A stretch of 64,000 nt of DNA from Dimorphilus gyrociliatus (GCA_904063045.1 CAJFCJ010000006.1:1245771-1309770); one strand, 5' to 3'; shown: positions 33,465 through 47,781, numbered from the stretch's first letter. Translations and numbers: made by a program. The notes: generated by a model from the sequence alone, not told the origin.

Positions 33465-36400
33465 TTACACTTTAACATACTTCAATAACCTCTCAACAAT
33501 TTGAATTGGCAACAAATCATTGGCCGCATCAAGAATATCACTAGCTTTCATGGTAAGAACATCTTGTTGAAACTCTTTGCTCATTCCAGATAAGGTCGAT
33601 ATGAGATCATCGTCCTCTAGAGCCATTCCTTCTTTGACCATTTTTTTAAGTTCGTCAATTTGCCTTATAACCTATGAAAAGCGAAAACCAATTAGTGGTG
33701 GATAATATGACTAGCTGTTTTTACATACTTTTGGAACTTTCTTCTGAATTCCCAAAAATTCGGTAAGTCTACTTAAAAAATCGGCAAAACTGATTCCTGA
33801 GTTCTGTGCATAGTAAATAACAAGCGAATAAATAATAATACTGTTATAATATGTGAAGAGTATAAATGAATTTACATGTTGTAATATTTCTATGAAGACT
33901 CGAGGTAACCTCGAATTAATCCTTGGACTTTGGGCAAGGCTTAAGGCAACGCTCTTGCCGATTTTTGGTACAAAATTTGTGGTATAAGATACGGGTTTGG
34001 TGAGATGACTGGCAGGCGCCGGAGCTATATTCTTAAATCTCGATACAACTGTGCTGATAATTGCAGGTGTGGGGGACTGAGAGGCCGCAAAATCTCTGGC
34101 TAAAACTGGATCATTGCTTATTAGTTCTCTTTCTTTTTCTCGGTCGTACTCTTCCCAAGCTGCTTTTCTCTCCTCTTCCGAGAGATCTTCTTCCGGTCTA
34201 TTTTGCAATAATGTATCATGTTCGTGGTATGTAACAATACAATCCTTTTTGCTTCCTGACAATAAGTCGGCTAAAATCCGATCCTGGTGGAAGTTAATAG
34301 CAATAAAAAATTAATTGAATTGACACAACAAATATTGACTAACTTTTGGAACAGAAGGTGTTATCCGCGTTGTTCCCCCGTCTGGATTAAACTGATAGAG
34401 CTGTTTCAGATCATTCTCTGTGAAATGCCTGTCAATTTGCCTCTCATCTATTACACGATGGGCGAGTGTTTCTTTCGTGACTTGACGTTCGTAGATCTTT
34501 TCTTCCATGGTTCCTTGGGCAACTAAACGGTAAACGTAAACAGCTTTTGTCTGACCGAATCGGTACACGCGAAAGATAGATTGTATATCATCGGACGGAT
34601 TCCACGAAGCGTCGAATATTATTACACGATTCGCCGATTCTAGATTAATGCCCAATCCTCCAGCTTTGGTTGATATTAAGAATAGTCTGAGGCTATGTTG
34701 AAGAAGGTATCGATTTTATTTTTTTATTAAGAGTTTGCTTGTTTGTTTGCAAAGTAATTTCTTACCGCTTGTTAGTAGGCTTCATAAACTCGTTAACTAA
34801 ATTTTTCCTTATAGAAGCAGAAGTACTACCATCCATTCGGCAATAATCTTCGTCCTTCTCCCAAACATTAAACTGAACCGCAGACTAAAGAAAATTGTTT
34901 CAAATTATCATATAATGCCAAGGCAATTGTATTTCTAAATATTACTCGTCTTTTTGTCTTCTCCGTTTTCTTTCCCGACATAAATGCTAAAAATTCTTCT
35001 ATTAAGTCTAAAGCCAACAAACTATGACTGAAGAGTAATCTAAAAAAACAAAATTATATATTGATCATTATTTACTTTTAAGTAGCAACTAACATTTTGT
35101 CTCCAATCTGACTTATTGATTGTAAAAGTTCAAAAAGTACAGTTATCTTTACTCCCAGTTCAATTCGTTGATTAGCATCTTCTGGTACAAGAGAATCCCA
35201 CCATTTCGGATCACGCGGAATCTCAGGGGCAGGTAAAGGAGGTACTGTTTATTTTTTTTGTATTGTTAAGAGAATTAGTTATCATAAATCAATAAAAAAA
35301 ATCTATTTTACATTGTCCGGGGCCACGTGCTCTCATATTGTAGAATGAACTGCCAACTGAATCTACTTTAATTTTTAGTATTTGCCCCTGATTCTTGTCA
35401 GTTTCGAAATGTTGTTCATAATGAACTTCATTAGAATTATTCAAATTTCTAGGAAAACAAAAGAATAACTAAAAGAATATTCTGTAAAAAGTTGATTGAA
35501 ATTTACTCTTTTTTTGTTGCTTCTTCAATCAAACTATCGTCCTCACTAAAACTGAAATCCTCCTCCTCATCACTTTCAACAATATTTTTCTTATCTTGCC
35601 TTATTTCATCCAATTTCAACATCCATGGATGTGTACAAATGCACATAAAATAATTATAGTCAACAAATAATTGTACACCAACAAAACTACTACTTCCATC
35701 ACTGCTTTCAACAATCTTTAAATACTCCTCATAAAGTTTCTTCTGTTAGAGAGAAAACAAGTTCAAGATAGAAAAGTATCATATTTTCAAATAATAATTT
35801 ACCTGAATTGGTGACAAACGAACGGCTATAATGTATTCGTGTTTTGGAGGTAGAAACGGAACTAAAGCAGAGTAATCTCGTCGTTGCACACAGCCGCCTA
35901 ATAAATCATGAAGAACATGGGCTCGTCTCTTCATTACCTGGACGTCTTTGCTTGTCGAATCTGAGTGTTGCCCGTTCGTTATTGGATTAACAAACCGATT
36001 GCAGAATTCTTTTCTCGTTCCCAATAAGTTTGGTTTTACAAATTGCAACATCGTGTGATCTGAGAAGAAATTCATGATTAATTTTTAGATATCGAAAGTA
36101 TCACATAATATTTACATTCTAGAAGATTATTTTGTAGTGGAGTACCAGTTAGCACAATTCGACGTTTCGTTTGAACTCTATTCAAACTTTTCGAGATAGA
36201 GGTTTGCTCGTTCTTTAACACATGACCTTCATCACAAACGACAATGTCCGGTCCAGGATCGATCAGTAATTCTAAGTAAAGTGCCTTTTTCTTCCTGCTC
36301 TTTCCTGAATAATTTACCAACATTCGAAACATTTGATATCCCATTAACATTACACCACCAGTTTCTTTCCACATGTTCAACCTCTGAAAAACAGAGTGTT

Positions 36401-38924
36401 CTCAGTTAATATTGGTTGATTGGTAAACGTATTTAGATATATAGACAAATAGATAAGCAGACACCAACCTGATTTCTCAAAATATTATCCTTAGCACTTA
36501 TTATTTCATGTACTAGAACGCGATCTTTTGGCTCTAGCCATTTTTTCCATTCCGCCAACCAATTATGAACAGTATTTAACGGACATAGTAGTAAGATGCT
36601 CTTTACTTTTAGAGTATTATTCTTTAAAAGTGTATGTAGGAGGCTGATTATCTGTCAATTACGTTTAACATAGAAGTTAATTTGATCATATGCTAGAGGC
36701 TGCTTACAGATAAAGATTTCCCTAAACCCATACAATGGGCTAGAATACACCCTGACCCTTCGCTATTTTTAAATTTTTCGGTGGATTCGATGATATTATC
36801 CCAAAGAAATTCAACGGCTGTTCGAATTAAAATAATTCTAATCAATATTTTATTATCAAATTTGTCGAGTGGTTTTACCTTCAACTTGATGCGGTTTTAG
36901 CTCTCTTACCAATACTGGAAGAACAGATATTTTATCCTTTTTAGAAAATACAATTTCCGAACAGTACTTTTTGTTTTTTTCTGTTTTGTAACTTATTTTA
37001 TGCTACAATAAAGAATAATTATTTACATAGTGGTATATAGTATATAAATAATCTTACTTGCTGCCGTTCTATATCAATTCTCTTGCGTCGTTCTTTCTCA
37101 ATTCTTCCGGCTTTTAAAGTTGCATCATTCAATTTCTTTTCTTCGACAATTTTCCTAATGTTATGTCTTCCTTTTGACTTTAAAAATGTAAAGTTAACTT
37201 TAATATGAACACAAAGTTAATTATGACAAAAAGAAATATTTACTTTTTCGGCAAATGCAGTGGCATCGGGCGCTGAATTTAATATGGCATTAGTAGGTGG
37301 TAAGAGTAGGCCTTTTCGACCATCGGGCATTGTTATAACATTGTTAGCTAAATTAGGAGGAAATTTTGGAATATGGCTAAGAAGAACAATTTGCGATTTG
37401 ACAGCTTGAACATTTTTATTTGTAATATTAGAATCAGTTGTATTATTCATATTTCCTTCGTTACATTTCCCATTAACCTGGAAAAAATAGGGCGATATAA
37501 ATAAAAAACATTTGTCGCAGCTATACTTCACAGAAGTATCCATAAAGCAATGTATTTATGGATATTCTTAGTATACTTACTGTGGCTGCTTCTTCAATTG
37601 CTTTCGGCGCTTCCTTTTCAGATTCTACATTCTCCCTATCACTTGATTCTAAAATTTATTTCGGATTGATAATTTGAATTGTGAAAGGATACGATAATGA
37701 CAGAAATTTACCATTATCGCTATTTTCAGTCCGATCCTCCGTATTGTGAGAAAGTTTATTAGGGCTCGATTTCGTAGACTTTTCCTTCTTTCCTTTTGAG
37801 TCTTGATTATATTCTATGCAAGGCTCGGATGCTAATTCATTGACGTAGTCGGCAATCTTCCTTTTATTTTCCCGAAACCTCTGAGCTTCTTTTCTATAAG
37901 CCTAACAAAGAAAATTTTTCTTAAAAATTATATAGTTTAAGGAAAAAAAAGAACCTGTTCATCAGTCAAAATATGATCAAGAGTCATGCGTAGATTCTTG
38001 TAGGCGTTCAGAGCTTGCATTGGAGTTACGACATCACTGTCCGGATTTCTATACGTCATTTGAGAAGTGCTACTCCTCTGAAGATTGATTAAGTAATTTT
38101 AAAATAATAAATGTTAAGTTTATAAACATATAAAATGTCTACCATCTTAAAAAGTGTAAGTGTATGAAATTATGTGAAGAGGTATACAGTTACACAATAG
38201 TTTATAGAAAATATATCTTACTTTTACGCCGAATTTGATTTCTAACTTATTCAATTGTTCCTCTTTCACTAATAATTGAGTTTGGAGCATAGCCATAATA
38301 TGATCTTTTTTATCAACTACCTCTCTATGATTTTTCATAGATTCGGCAAGTTCATCCCTTGATTTATGAATGGTTGTTCTTGCTTTAAAAAGTTCAAAGC
38401 GTAATTGAGTTAAATCTAATTTTGATATATAATATCTGAAATTCTCTTCATCTAATGACTCTAGTGGAGATTCCATTGATGTCGATTGAAACTCTTTCGA
38501 TAAACCTTCGCCATTTTCTACAGTTTCATTTTTTGAATCAGGCTTTTGTTTAGCATCAACTTCATTCGAAGTTTCAGTTTTTACAGTTTTTTTTACACTT
38601 CTTTGTTTTTTAATAGGAGATCTTGTTTTTCTTTTTTTATCAGTCCTTTTTACTTCAGTGACAACAACCGATTTTTTTAATTTCAAAGAATTATCTTCCT
38701 TCTTAATATTGTTAACTTTTTGAACTGAGTTTCGAGTTTTGCGGGAAAGGAACTGTGTTTCGCTTCTTAAGATTCGTTTACTCTTCTTCGCAGGAGAAGG
38801 AGAATCTAAAAGAGGGAAAAAATTTTCTAGAATAATCTTATACGAAGGTAAGACCTGTTTAAAGCTTACCATTAGCTAAGATGTTCGCCGATCTAGAACG
38901 TTTCTGTTTGGTGCCAGATCGCAT
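33465..38924 (-). CDS. ATRX: ATRX chromatin remodeller (SNF2-family helicase), no ADD domain seen
   Basis: SNF2-type ATPase that deposits H3.3 with DAXX and silences heterochromatin in vertebrates. Minus-strand gene with many introns, mostly short. The N-terminus (start near 38924, [12 protein letters not shown]) is basic and Ser-rich, then coiled (about 38240-38460). Helicase motifs run in order: [11 protein letters not shown] (about 36890), AHCMGLGKS (36715), [12 protein letters not shown] (36240), [12 protein letters not shown] (36130), [16 protein letters not shown] (36000), [20 protein letters not shown] and [10 protein letters not shown] (34560-34650). The ATRX-specific C-terminus follows: [23 protein letters not shown] (34160-34230). 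The last exon (33672-33465) ends RLLKYVKV. No cysteine-rich ADD (GATA/PHD) module is visible in the N-terminus. Joining the far N-terminal exons to the helicase is likely but less certain. Confidence 0.9.
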
Positions 38925-39593
38925 TTCTATATTTTTCTGCAATATGAAAATGAAATTAAATTGCTTATTCAGGCATGAATTATAAATATTAAGCAATTCG
39001 TTGCTAGCCAAACCGAGTGCAAAAACACCAATAGGGGACGCCACGATACGTTCTACTTTTTTCAACGCGTCGAAGGTGTCGCTGCTATAGTTGAACAAGG
39101 TCTGTCTACGACTCAACGATTACGCAATGAATGTTCCTTACCTGATCGAATAATTATTGAAAAATCCTTTCAATGAAAGCTTATAAAAATGAATCTATTC
39201 GATGGCGGGAAAATTTCGGAGAAATTGTAGGAGAGCCATCTGTAGATTCCTCAATGTGACGTAGCAAGATGGCGTAGATGGCGTTCGTCATAGCAACGAG
39301 GTGGCGTCGTTGTTTCACCTATCGCACCGCCATCTAGCTGTTATAGTTATAGGCTAGTCTTGAGCAAATATATTATATCGAAAATTGAATTCTGTTTTAT
39401 CATTTTATGATAAACGCAAGTAAATCATGAAAGATAAATGTAAAAAGGACAACACGTGCACCTTATCATTATTTGATGCTTTCACTTGAAAAGAATTAGG
39501 TTGCACAAGTCTTATCTCGGAGGATAAAAGTAGAAACTGTCTGTACTTTATATCAGTATAGAAAATATCACAAAAAAGGGACCAGAGCCTAAG
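38925..39593. promoter_or_regulatory. Divergent promoter of ATRX and a small gene
   Basis: GATGGCG elements lie at about 39269-39282, with an inverted CGCCATCT near 39330. An X-box-like TTCGTCATAGCAAC sits at 39284-39297 (one mismatch to the RFX consensus). No TATA box was seen. The 39361-39540 part is AT-rich. Confidence 0.45.
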
Positions 39594-39952
39594 ATGACTT
39601 CTTTGAATAGAGTTCTACAAAGTAGCTGGAAAAAAGTTGTTGCTTCGCAAACGAATAGATCGTTCTATAATTCAACAAAAGATTATATTTCGAGATGTCA
39701 ATCTATGCCAGCAACATCAAATGTACAAAAGTCGAAAACTAACAAAAAGGTAAACTATAATTTTCTCCTTATTCTGAAGACAAATATGTTAAGATGTAAG
39801 AAAGGGTACACTTAAAACTGATGCAAATATATAAAAGAAGACAGCTTCCTAAGAATAAAGAAACTATTAGAGAAGAGTTTGAAACTCACTTTCAAAAGAA
39901 TATTACTGATAAGAATATTATCTTTATATCGGCAGATATTGTCACTTTTTAA
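39594..39952 (+). CDS. Small protein of unknown function (87 aa), spliced
   Basis: Not recognised. Exons 39594-39749 and 39845-39952 join in phase 0 (52 plus 36 codons with stop). The protein begins MTSLNRVLQSSWKK and ends NIIFISADIVTF, basic and polar, with no membrane segment. An alternative acceptor near 40070 would give a different C-terminus (QIRPERNYEKMDKYY...), also in frame. The last exon is therefore not settled. A mitochondrial-type N-terminus (Arg, Ser, Lys and Thr, few acidic residues) is possible. Confidence 0.45.
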
Positions 39953-40331
39953 ATATAATTTATTTATCTTTATTATAGACTAGTACTTTATAACAAAGCG
40001 TGTCTTAGTACATTCTTCGTTCATAATATCAAGAATAATCTAATAGTAATTTTTTTATTACCCTTCCAGCAAATAAGACCGGAAAGAAACTATGAAAAAA
40101 TGGATAAATACTATGCAGTAAACGTTACGAATTGTAATCAAATAAGAAGCGTTCACGTTACCTTTTTTTTGACTTTGTTATTTAATTAATATATCTTCAT
40201 GAATAATATTTCCGTTTATTGGGAAAGTGTTTTTTTTAAAGCTTTTTAACTATTACAACAAAAAAGTGCATTTATAATATATTTTATTATACTCTAACAA
40301 TTAGAGTTCCTTTATAAAAAAAGATTAATGT

Positions 40332-41214
40332 TTATTTTCGTTCTCCAACTATACGGAGTATATGCAGAAACAAGTTGATTATATCTAAATACAAGTTAAT
40401 CGAAGCCAATATATAATCTTCAGGTGACAAATGATGCATAACCATATTTATGTCAAAAATAATGAATAGACTGAATAGAATTGCTCCACCGCCTGCTAAA
40501 AGCATTTGGAAGGATTCGCTGTGGAAGAAAAATTCAGCCATTCCGGCAATCAAAAGTATAAATAAGCCCGAAAATAGAGAAGCGTAAAGAGATCTGAAAT
40601 CCCTTTTCGATGTAAGCGTATAGGCAGTTAAACTACCAGTTACTGCCGCAGTAAGTCCCAAAGCAAAGATGACAGATCTAACAGTATAGAAGGTTACGAC
40701 TGTTGCTACTGCGTATGATTGACAAACTGTGAAAACAGCAAGGAGTATATAATTCATCGGAACTTCTTTTCTCTTGAAATGCAATGCAAATAACAAAACC
40801 ATACTAGCGACAAACGACACAATCATCATCCACGAACTAGAATTAATAATGTTAAATGTTTAATATAATAAGTAAGAAATTTTGTCAATAGTTTAGATTA
40901 AAAACTTACTTTCCACGTACAAATCCTTGAACTGTTTCGGAGCTCATAAAAAGCATACACATAATAGCTGAAATGACAAGCTGACAAGTCAAAATTCCAA
41001 ATACTTTCTTAAGAAAACCTATGAAAGAAAAAATAAATGAAATAATATATTTTATTTATTTGGTACTGTCATAAATTTTGACAGTTGGAATATTTTTTAA
41101 ATAATAATTACCAAGTCTGATGTAGACATCGCTATTCGCGACATTGGTGCCATACATAAAGTCATCTACAATGGAGGGTTTTTGAGAAAAGACTGATCCT
41201 TCCTTAGCTGACAT
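40332..41214 (-). CDS. TMBIM4: Transmembrane BAX inhibitor motif protein 4 (Lifeguard 4)
   Basis: Seven-segment Golgi/ER membrane protein of the BAX-inhibitor-1 (TMBIM) family, which tunes ER calcium leak and apoptosis. Exons 41214-41112, 41018-40910 and 40836-40332 join in phase to 238 residues, exactly the usual TMBIM4 length. The N-terminus has PSIVDDFMYGTNVANSDVYI (family DDFxYG). Exon 2 has FLKKVFGILTCQL, and exon 3 carries the multi-pass domain with VVTFYTVR, TAYTLTSKRDF and FDINMVMHHLSPEDYILASI. It ends INLFLHILRIVGERK, as expected for TMBIM4. Confidence 0.96.
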
Positions 41215-41862
41215 CTGCTCAATGGCATAATAAATCGAGAATGTTATTCATTTCTTTTGATCATAAGCTGTTTATTTACAAACCTTTGGCAAAAGATATT
41301 GTGTTTACTGTGATGTAATTAAGATATTCTTTCTATTTTCTGATTTTCTTTAAACCACGAGAAAAAACGTTAAGTCACGAGATTTTAGATTTTAGCGCCA
41401 CCTATCGTTTAAAGAATTCCTTATTTAAAAAAAATAAAAATAATGCAATAAAGTACAAGTATAAATATGAAAAATTCAATTTTTCAAAATTAATTGGTGA
41501 AAGAGAATAATGACAATTAAAAAAAAAACGATTAATAGTTTCTTTATATTATATTTGAAACATATTTTACAAATGACTATATATTTTTATTAATCGCAAA
41601 AAGAGAAAATGTATAGAAATGAATTTTCTTGTGAAGAGAAGAAAGAAGAGATTCTTTTGTTATTCAAGATATAAGGAAAGTTTATGAAACAGCTTTAGAT
41701 TTAGGTTGTTCTTGCTGCTTACAAGATCTATATTTTATTGATATTTGAAAATAGGTCTAGAAGAGTAGATTATTATTTTCATTCTCCTCTTTTTACTGTG
41801 TCTTTGGTAAGCAATATTTATTGCGATTAACTTTCACAATGACATATTAATGGGTTATCTTG
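41215..41862. other. Intergenic, TMBIM4 5' side
   Basis: AT-rich with no supported gene. GCGCCACCTATCG lies near 41395, about 180 bp upstream of the TMBIM4 start. Confidence 0.4.
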
Positions 41863-42407
41863 TTATAATTCCAATATCTTATCTAATCTCCTTTTACTTT
41901 TGCCTAGAATTTCACGTGTAATTTGAGAGTAAATTGCTGTATCTTCGGGAAGTTCTCTAGCTATTCTATCACCTATGCTACTTTTTAATGAGACATGGTT
42001 CAAACTCGTAGACGATCCATCTTTTAAACATTTATCCAAATCCTCTTTTGCAACCTTCACAAGAGCTTTTAAGCCTTGATTTTCTGCTAATAAATTTTCT
42101 TTTTTAGTTTCTCTTACGATAAATTCAGATTTTAGCCTATTAAGTTCCTCTTCAAAGAGAGTACAATCACTTTCTGCCTGTTTCATATCAGTACGTCTCT
42201 AAACAAAAAACGTAGACAAAAGTATGATAACAATATTACACAAAAAAAACAAACCCGTTCAAGTTCTTTCAGAATACCGGCATTAACAGCTTCACATACT
42301 CTATATTTACCCCATTTTTCGGCAATTTGTGATCTAAGTATAGTTATCTCGGACTCTATAATAGATTTAACAGCCTGATTATCTTGAAAATTGCGAATAT
42401 GATTCAT
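41863..42407 (-). CDS. Small coiled-coil protein of unknown function (162 aa)
   Basis: Not recognised. Exons 42407-42255 and 42198-41863 join in phase 0 to 163 codons with stop (intron 56 nt). Residues from about 10 to 120 form charged coiled-coil-like helices (CTLFEEELNRLKSEF, KKENLLAENQGLKALVKVAK). The C-terminus has RIARELPEDTAIYSQITREI then KSKRRLDKILEL, a stretch that looks more conserved. No signal peptide or membrane segment. The size and coil pattern would suit a small kinetochore, centrosome or BLOC-type subunit, but I cannot assign one. Confidence 0.7.
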
Positions 42408-42703
42408 TTTTTGCCTTTCAAAAATTAAGTTATATAAAAAGATTTTAAACTAAATTAGACAAAGTTCAAACGCTTGTTTATTAAATTTTTAAATAAATTT
42501 TATTCCAAAAAAAAAAAAAAGCTAAGATACTAAAGAAGATAATGAAGAAGACAAAGCAAATATTCTACAAAGCAGCAATATGGTCTTTTTTTTTCTTTCT
42601 TATTGAGAGAGAAATTTGATAAGAAAAAAAAAGTGACACTTACCAGACATTTTTTATAATAATTAAACATTTTGAGCAAAACATTCATTTAATACATTCA
42701 AAT

Positions 42704-42709
42704 TTATAC

Positions 42710-42757
<48 letters not shown>

Positions 42758-43096
42758 GCTGTCTTTTTTTTCATAATGTAAAACGTTTAAGGCACATAAA
42801 AAAAAATACCAAAAAAACAACAATGTATGTTCCTGTAGATTCTTTAAAGGCAGACAACTTCCCAATAAATTTGCCATTATCTGTCCATGCTTCGCTGATT
42901 TTTGTTGAAAAATAAGCAAAGGTTCAGACTCCATCGAAACCATCTCATTACTTTTCATAAACAATAACATTAGCTCTCCCAGCTGGCTTAAACCTTGGTC
43001 AAATTTCCCATTGTTGATGGTACAAGGTGATGAAGATAAAGGAAAAGCGACGGTGGTTAATAGAAGAACCAATGAGTATGTTGATGAGAAGTTCAA
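42704..43096 (-). other. Signal-peptide-like open frame without an ATG (possible secreted peptide)
   Basis: A 130-codon minus-strand frame opens at a TTG (43096), with no in-frame ATG in the upstream sequence I could follow. The translation begins like a signal peptide (TYSLVLLLTTVAFPLSSSPC), then a short polar part (NNGKFDQGLSQLGELMLLF, HGQIMANLLGSCLPL) and a hydrophobic end running into the AT repeat. No dibasic cleavage sites were seen. A TATA box and an initiator-like TCAGTC lie just upstream. Either the start is a non-AUG codon, an upstream exon supplies the ATG, or this is a pseudogene. Function unknown. Confidence 0.4.
42713..42755. repeat. (AT)n microsatellite
   Basis: About 21 uninterrupted AT dinucleotides. 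It falls inside the 3' end of a minus-strand open frame, where it would encode Ile-Tyr repeats. Confidence 0.95.
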
Positions 43097-43127
43097 GAAG
43101 CTTTTAACTCGATATTTCTGAATGTTT

Positions 43128-43157
43128 GACTGAAGAATTCGCCCCCCTTATATAGCA
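43128..43157 (-). promoter_or_regulatory. TATA box plus initiator-like element
   Basis: On the minus strand TATATAAG (about 43157-43150) is followed 25 bp downstream by TCAGTC (43133-43128), a normal TATA-to-initiator spacing. It is oriented towards the signal-peptide-like frame at 43096. Confidence 0.5.
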
Positions 43158-43907
43158 AATTTGGTGACAACTGCTCAAGAGCGGACAGCAAACTGTCCAA
43201 CTTATTTTTCTTCATTTTTTATAGCCCAGAAGGAATATTATTTCCTAAAGATTAGTTCAAACTGTTCGTGAGAGCATGGCGTTTTGGATTATCATAAATT
43301 TCTTTAAAAACCATTTGCTATTGCAAGTTTATTAACGTTTGTTCTACATTTAAGATGATTACAAGAGGTGATGAGTAGTTTAACTTTCACAGCTTTTTGA
43401 ATAGAGATCAGTCATATCAACCGTTGAGTATTATCAGAAGCTAATTGTCCTTTTTTCAGTTCGCTGTTTTGTAAGGATAAGAAAAATTATCATAAGAGAA
43501 TAAGCATAGTAAAGAGGAAAGAAAGAATATGACCTGAAACTAAGAAACTTATGCAAGATTATTGAAAATAAGAAATTTTTCGCAATATCAACTGCAATGA
43601 ACTGCAATGGAAAAAGTATCTAAATAATGCAATAGGTTAAGATCTTTATCCAATATGTACAGTGGCTAGCAATGCGATAGAAGATCTATCCTAAGTAGAT
43701 ATCTTGATATAAATATTTTTGTTTGTTTACGCTTCATGCTCAGAGAATAATTAGGGAAAATAAACAATTTATTATATATTTAGGGTCATTTATCTGTTCA
43801 CAAAATGCCATTCTTATGAAAATACATTGTACGATTGTTATAATAATATTGTTTAGTTGTTGATTACAATTTAAATATTTTAAAAATAAACGGCAAAGAA
43901 AAATGAT
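43158..43907. other. Intergenic, 5' of the TTBK-like kinase
   Basis: AT-rich, with no supported reading frame and no clear motif. Confidence 0.4.
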
Positions 43908-45215
43908 ATGTTGAATTTTATTAAATGTAATAGTTGTCTAATTGACAATTTAATATCTAATTATTGGCCAGCAGCAGGACGAACTTTTGATCAATCACCT
44001 AAAACTGATGAAACGAAACGTCGTAGAAGAAGAACATCGGAAAAGAAAAGAAAAATATGCGATTATAACGATTTTGCTGAGTCTAAAGAAATTTTAAATG
44101 ATCGATGGCTAATAAAGAAAAAGCTGGGCGGTGGTGGATTTGGTCAAGTTTATGAAGTTGAAGATATATCTACTAATATACGTGGAGCGTTAAAACTAGA
44201 ACCAATTGAAAGGAAACGAATTGTTCTTAAAATGGACGAAAGAGTACTTTCCGATTTAAAAGATCAGAATCATATTTGCGAACTATTTGCCAGGGGAAAA
44301 ACCAAAATGTATTATTTTATAATCATGTCGCTTAAAGGTAGTGTATTTCCCATTCATCTTCCTGCTTCTATTAGGATTTATGATAATCATAATTTCTAAA
44401 TAGGAAAGAACTTGGGTCAATTAAGAAAAGAGCAAAGTGGTCAAAGGTTCACGCTGTCCACAACTATTAGGATAGCAAAGCAAACATTAGCAGCTTTAAG
44501 AGTTGTACACGATGGAGGCTATATTCACAGAGATGTTAAACCAACAAATTTTGCGATAGGACTACCTCCTCATGAAAAAGTCATCTACGTCCTTGATTTT
44601 GGTTTATCGAGACGCTTCTTAAGAAATACTATTGAATTTGATAAAATTTCAACTCATACAAAAACTTGTTTCAGACATCAGCGAAGCAGACCTTGTAAGA
44701 TCATATAAACCCCTGGTTTCTAATAATTCTGTACTATGTACTTTAAACTAGCATTTAGAGGAACAATTAAATATGCTTCGCTAAATATTCACAGACGAAA
44801 TGAAGCTGGAAGAAGGGATGACTTATATAGCTGGTTTTATATGATAATTGAATTCCTTAATGGTAATCTTCCATGGAGACAGTTATATGAAAAATACGAT
44901 ATCGAAGATGCAAAAGAGCATTTCCACGAGCAAAGGGAACCAATGATTCATCTACCAAAACATTTCCATACCATACTTGATCATATTGAATCGCTCAAAG
45001 ATTATAAAGATAGGCCCAATTACGATTTTATACTAGCACATTTAGAAACTATTCAAACTAACTATGGTGTAAGTGATAATGATCCGTTCGATTGGGAATT
45101 GAAATCGAAATTTTTATTCAATTTTCCAAACGCATCTCACATAAAAAATAGATTAAAAAAGAGAAAAAAGTCTAAAATCAATCGAAACGAATTCACATCT
45201 TTTGAAAGTTCATAG
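43908..45215 (+). CDS. Protein kinase of the TTBK (tau-tubulin kinase)/CK1 group
   Basis: Ser/Thr kinase. Exons 43908-44337, 44404-44694 and 44752-45215 join in exact phase to 394 residues. A basic N-terminus (KRRRRRTSEKKRK) precedes the kinase domain. Visible motifs: glycine loop KKLGGGGFGQVYEV, Lys in RGALKLE, HRDVKPTNFAIG, DFGLSR, and after the third junction FRGTIKYASLNIHRRNE, RRDDLYSWFYMIIEFLNGNL PW-type motif, and SDNDPFDWE at the end. FRGTxxYASxNxHR and DPFDWE are typical of TTBK1/2. The long C-terminal regulatory tail of TTBKs is missing, leaving a short basic tail (NRLKKRKKSKIN). It could instead belong to the expanded worm-type TTBK-like group. Confidence 0.9.
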
Positions 45216-46101
45216 AAAGTAAATAAGATAATAAATATTTTTATTAGCATAGATAGACTACAAACAGCAATGACTGAAAATAAAATTCGTCATTGTATTG
45301 CTATTTCTACCCTTTTAACTAGCTGCTTACTTTTCTCTCCTTTTTCTAGTATTCAAAACAATACATTATACTAAATATATATTAGAAGGGTTTAAATAAC
45401 TTCTCTCCATCAATTTTCTTATATAGTGTGGTAGGTTGTAAAAAAAATTTAAATTTTTACTTTATAAATAAACATTCATTAAATATAATTTTATAACATG
45501 AATATATTCTAACAGGGTTATTTCCTATTTATCCATCGAATTTGTTTATCAACATATCATATCTCGGGTTGTATATTAGAACAATTGAATTGTATGATGA
45601 TGCTAGTATTGAATGTATTTTTTAATGAAATAGTATTGATAGTGAAACCAGCTGTTCACATTTCAAAATTGTAAGACATAATTAATAAATCATTATTGAG
45701 ACATCATTTATTATTGCAGCTCTATTATTTAAACAAATAAGTAATTTCACTACTTTTGTCAATCTTTACAGATGTGATAAATATCTTCGACTCACAAAGC
45801 ACATAGACATTGTACATCGAAAACTTAATAAATAACGCCATCTAACGGATCTAACCTGTTAAAATACAGATCACATCAGTAGAGGTGGGCAATAACACTG
45901 ATAGAAAAGTCAAATTAGCTAAGGACTTGGGATTGTAATAATTTTTTTTTATTTATATTCAATAACTTTGATGTCAAAATTGGTTACGTTACATATTTAT
46001 ATATAACGACGAGGAAAAGGGATATTTCGGACGAAAAAACGAACAACGCAGTCGTTTTAATCGAGAAAAAAAAAACACATTCGGCCTAATTCATCCGAAA
46101 A
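45216..46101. other. Convergent 3' region between the kinase and SEC61A
   Basis: AT-rich, with no supported gene. ACGCCATCT occurs near 45836. The segment presumably holds the two 3' UTRs. Confidence 0.45.
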
Positions 46102-47781
<1,680 letters not shown>

